Shown here one piece after another: positions 61,767 to 64,000 of a stretch of DNA of 64,000 nucleotides (positions within the stretch are counted from its first letter, which is position 1; the number at the start of each line of letters is the position of its first letter). This DNA comes from an uncultured Parabacteroides sp. (GTDB taxonomy: Bacteria; Bacteroidota; Bacteroidia; Bacteroidales; Tannerellaceae): the NCBI GenBank assembly GCA_944325345.1, contig CALUZV010000008.1:1-64000 (forward strand), given 5' to 3'. The notes below the pieces were generated by a model, which was not told where the DNA came from, did not search any database, and was given only the letters and a program-made list of their open reading frames with translations. A program made the translations under genes and the position numbers.

Positions 61767-62207
61767 ATGAATAAAGTAGGTTTATGTAGCGACCATGCAG
61801 GCTTTGCCCTGAAAGAATACATCAAGCAACTGCTGACGGCACGGGGCCTGGAGTTTGAAGATTTCGGGACACATTCCTCCGCGAGTTGCGATTATCCCGA
61901 CTTCGCCCATCCCTTGGCGTTAGCTGTAGAAGCTGGCGAGGTTTACCCAGGTATCGCCGTCTGCGGGACGGGAAACGGCATCTGTATGACGTTGAACAAG
62001 CACCGCGACATCCGCGCCGCCTTATGTTGGAATCCTGAGATAGCCGCCCTCTGCCGCGCGCACAACGATGCCAACGTGCTCGTCATGCCAGGACGTTTCA
62101 TCTCAAACGAAGAGGCCGAGAAGGTCGTCGATACCTTCCTCCATACGCCATTCGAAGGCGGACGCCACCAGCGGCGCATCGATAAGATTCCTATTCCGGA
62201 GAAATAA
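61767..62207 (+). CDS. rpiB: Ribose-5-phosphate isomerase B
   Basis: 146 residues. Interconverts ribose-5-phosphate and ribulose-5-phosphate. The N-terminal LCSDHAGFALKEYIKQLL, DFGTHSSASCDYPDFAHPLA and the active-site stretch AVCGTGNGICMTLNKHRDIR (with the catalytic Cys) are typical of the LacA/RpiB family. It is co-directional with tkt and ends before a terminator and an intergenic array. Confidence 0.96.
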   Translation: MNKVGLCSDHAGFALKEYIKQLLTARGLEFEDFGTHSSASCDYPDFAHPLALAVEAGEVYPGIAVCGTGNGICMTLNKHRDIRAALCWNPEIAALCRAHNDANVLVMPGRFISNEEAEKVVDTFLHTPFEGGRHQRRIDKIPIPEK

Positions 62208-62245
62208 CTTTTAACGACTATCAGAAGATATTTCCTCTCTTTTCT

Positions 62246-62299
62246 GCCGGCGTTTGCCGAGGCCGCCTTTGGTCTCCGCGCAAGCGCCGGCTTCTTTTT
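62246..62299 (+). terminator. Terminator of tkt-rpiB
   Basis: GCCGGCG (62246-62252) pairs with CGCCGGC (62285-62291), closed by TTCTTTTT. The T-run abuts the first unit of the next array. Confidence 0.8.
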
Positions 62300-62473
62300 G
62301 CTCAAACGCTGGCGGACGGTTGAGCAAGTGGATTCCGACAGATGCTCATCTGTCTGCGGATACTTGAGCATCTATCCACGGATACTTGAGCATCTGTCGG
62401 CGGATAGATGAGCATCTGTCGGCGGACACTTGAGCATCTGTCGGAAACTACTTGCGCAACTATCCGCCGGGCG
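62298..62473. repeat. Tandem array A7 (exact 22-bp period)
   Basis: Eight units start at 62298 and then every 22 bp to 62452, with a partial ninth at 62474. The consensus start is TTGAGCATCTGTCGGCGGAT; the first two and the last units are the most diverged. A strong dyad, GACAGATG-CT-CATCTGTC, spans units 2-3, and GATG-AG-CATC marks the unit at 62408. Array and terminator occupy most of the 423-bp gap between rpiB and recJ; the rest (62474-62630) shows no other feature. Confidence 0.95.
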
Positions 62474-62630
62474 TTGAGGCAAGGGGCGCGGGGAAATCAT
62501 AATTTTGTTCAATTTCTTTTTTCATCGGAGATTTATTCGTTACTTTACGGATTGAAATAATTTGCCCAAAGAACAGCTTCGCGGAGCGGGCGGATTATCT
62601 GGAAGAAGAAAAAAGAAAAAACAATATATA

Positions 62631-64000
62631 ATGATTAACAAATGGAATTATCAACCTCCTTCACAAGACGTATTGAACCAACGGAACAAGTTGGTTTCCG
62701 AGATGGGCCTCAATCCCGTAATCGCCTTGCTGCTTGTACAACGGGGGCTAACGACGGCTCAGGAAGTAAAGAGATTCTTCCGGCCGAGCCTCAGTAATTT
62801 GCACGATCCGTTTCTGATGCCCGACATGGAGAAGGCTGTCCAGCGGCTGAATAAGGCATTGGGCGACAAAGAACGGATATTGATTTATGGAGACTACGAC
62901 GTGGATGGGACGACGGCTGTGTCGTTGGTCTATAAGTATCTGCGCCCGTATTCCACGAACTTGGATTATTATATCCCGGATCGTTACGATGAAGGCTACG
63001 GTATCTCGCTCAGAAGCATTCAGTACGCTGAGGAACATGGCATAACCTTGGTTATCGCCTTGGATTGTGGCATTAAGGCAATCGAAAAAATCGCCTACGC
63101 CAAGGAGCGGGGGATAGATTTTATTATCTGCGACCACCACATGCCCGACGATGAACTGCCGGATGCGGTGGCCGTCCTTGACCCTAAACGAGCGGATTCG
63201 AACTATCCGTACGAGCATCTTTCGGGGTGTGGTGTAGGGTTTAAGTTCATGCAAGCATTCGGGATGAACAACCACTTCCCGTTTTCGGATATCGAAAGGC
63301 TGCTGGAACTGACGGCTGTCAGTATCGCATCAGACATCGTGCCCATCACCGGGGAGAACCGTATTCTGGCGTATTATGGCCTGAGACAAATCAACAGTAG
63401 CCCGAGCATGGGACTGAAGGGCGTGATTGACGTATGTGGTTTGAGCGGAAAGGAAATCACCATCAGCGACATCGTCTTCAAGATCGGTCCGCGTCTGAAT
63501 GCTTCCGGAAGGATGATGAACGGGAAGGAAGCCGTGGATTTGTTACTGGCCAAAGACCGCTCCGTAGTCCGCGAGAAGAGTGAGAGCATCAACCAGTACA
63601 ACGAAGAGCGGCGCGAATTGGATAAAAAGATAACCGAGGAAGCCAACGAGATTATCAATACGATTCCGAATATCGAAGACAAGAAGGCCGTTATCGTTTA
63701 CAATCCCCAATGGCACAAGGGCGTCATCGGTATCGTAGCTTCAAGGCTGACGGAGAAATACTATCGGCCGGCGGTAGTCCTGACGAAGTCGTCGGAGCTG
63801 GTTACGGGTTCGGCTCGTTCGATTGGCGGATTCGATATTTACAAGGCCATCGAAGGCTGCCGGGACTTGCTGGAGAACTTCGGGGGACATACCTACGCCG
63901 CAGGCTTGTCGTTGAAGGAAGAGAACTTGCCGGCTTTCATCGAGCGTTTCCAACAATTAGCGGCCGAAGACAGCCACTTGGCGCAGATGACGCCGCAGAT
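62631..64000 (+). CDS. recJ: Single-stranded-DNA exonuclease RecJ (partial, cut by window end)
   Basis: The first 456 codons are present, with no stop. RecJ is a 5'-3' exonuclease of recombination and mismatch repair. DHH phosphoesterase motifs are clear: YGDYDVDGTTA (motif I), ALDCGIK (motif II), CDHHMPDD (motif III), then IGPRLNASGRM and, from the DHHA1 domain, IGGFDIYKAIEGCRD and FGGHTYAAGLS. The start ATG at 62631 (MINKWNYQPPSQDVLNQRNK) fits other RecJ proteins of the group. The missing part should hold the OB-fold domain. Confidence 0.96.
   Translation, partial: MINKWNYQPPSQDVLNQRNKLVSEMGLNPVIALLLVQRGLTTAQEVKRFFRPSLSNLHDPFLMPDMEKAVQRLNKALGDKERILIYGDYDVDGTTAVSLVYKYLRPYSTNLDYYIPDRYDEGYGISLRSIQYAEEHGITLVIALDCGIKAIEKIAYAKERGIDFIICDHHMPDDELPDAVAVLDPKRADSNYPYEHLSGCGVGFKFMQAFGMNNHFPFSDIERLLELTAVSIASDIVPITGENRILAYYGLRQINSSPSMGLKGVIDVCGLSGKEITISDIVFKIGPRLNASGRMMNGKEAVDLLLAKDRSVVREKSESINQYNEERRELDKKITEEANEIINTIPNIEDKKAVIVYNPQWHKGVIGIVASRLTEKYYRPAVVLTKSSELVTGSARSIGGFDIYKAIEGCRDLLENFGGHTYAAGLSLKEENLPAFIERFQQLAAEDSHLAQMTPQ

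Overview
The window is chromosomal DNA of a Bacteroidales bacterium, most like a gut Bacteroides/Parabacteroides-type organism; the genus is not certain. The evidence is the recurrent -7 promoter box TAnnTTTG (with a TTTG/TTG box about 19 bp upstream at the best sites), the general lack of Shine-Dalgarno sequences, a TonB receptor with a carboxypeptidase-like N-terminal domain, surface lipoproteins with acidic residues after the lipid cysteine, a HU-type protein with a C-terminal extension, GH92 mannosidases and a Nudix-type sugar regulator. Most of the window is fairly GC-balanced. The segment of about 30.4-40.37 kb is clearly AT-rich and looks foreign.

Layout. 0.1-0.8 kb: N-terminally broken tyrosine recombinase. 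1-3.6 kb: cutC, grpE, dnaJ. 3.6-6 kb (minus): epimerase with a zinc-knuckle tail, and methionine aminopeptidase. 6.1-7.6 kb: HU-like protein behind an array of dyads over its promoter, a short orphan frame, an acetyltransferase. 7.6-8.6 kb: three overlapping small genes (DUF3791/DUF3990 type) that look like an ADP-ribosyltransferase toxin-antitoxin set. 8.6-11.7 kb: CMD-cupin protein, D-lactate dehydrogenase, acidic-tailed DUF6261-like protein. 12-13.1 kb: small lipoproteins, two of them tandem duplicates. 13.2-17.4 kb: NhaD antiporter, nucleoside hydrolase, pRiA4b ORF-3-like protein, miaA. 17.5-23 kb: TonB receptor, beta-helix lipoprotein and acid-phosphatase-like enzyme, a likely uptake locus. 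23.1-26.5 kb: htpG (minus) and a double GNAT protein. 26.6-40.7 kb: surface polysaccharide locus with a structured leader, an inserted MNT/HEPN toxin-antitoxin pair, an AT-rich cassette and a remnant aminotransferase at its right edge. 40.8-41.6 kb: Panacea-domain antitoxin-like gene plus a 63-residue partner. 41.7-48.7 kb: three GH92 alpha-mannosidase-family genes. 49.2-53.2 kb: aspS, then a small island (candidate ncRNA, HTH protein, membrane protein, BspA-like protein) bracketed by two copies of the aspS terminator. 53.6-54.7 kb (minus): hypothetical protein and GtrA. 55.2-62.2 kb: galM, sugar MFS transporter, galK, Nudix regulator, transketolase, rpiB. 62.6 kb to the end: recJ, cut by the window edge.

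The most striking non-coding signal is a set of intergenic tandem arrays at 6.1, 11.7, 20.2, 30.1, 48.8, 53.2, 54.8 and 62.3 kb. Most have different sequences, but they share an architecture: a strict period near 21-23, 41-42 or 83 bp, with a dyad (inverted repeat) in each unit. Two of them, 43 kb apart, are five-unit copies with the identical spacing series 42, 41, 42, 40. I regard these arrays as the best candidate for something undescribed, followed by the toxin-antitoxin-like trio at 7.6 kb and the island behind aspS.
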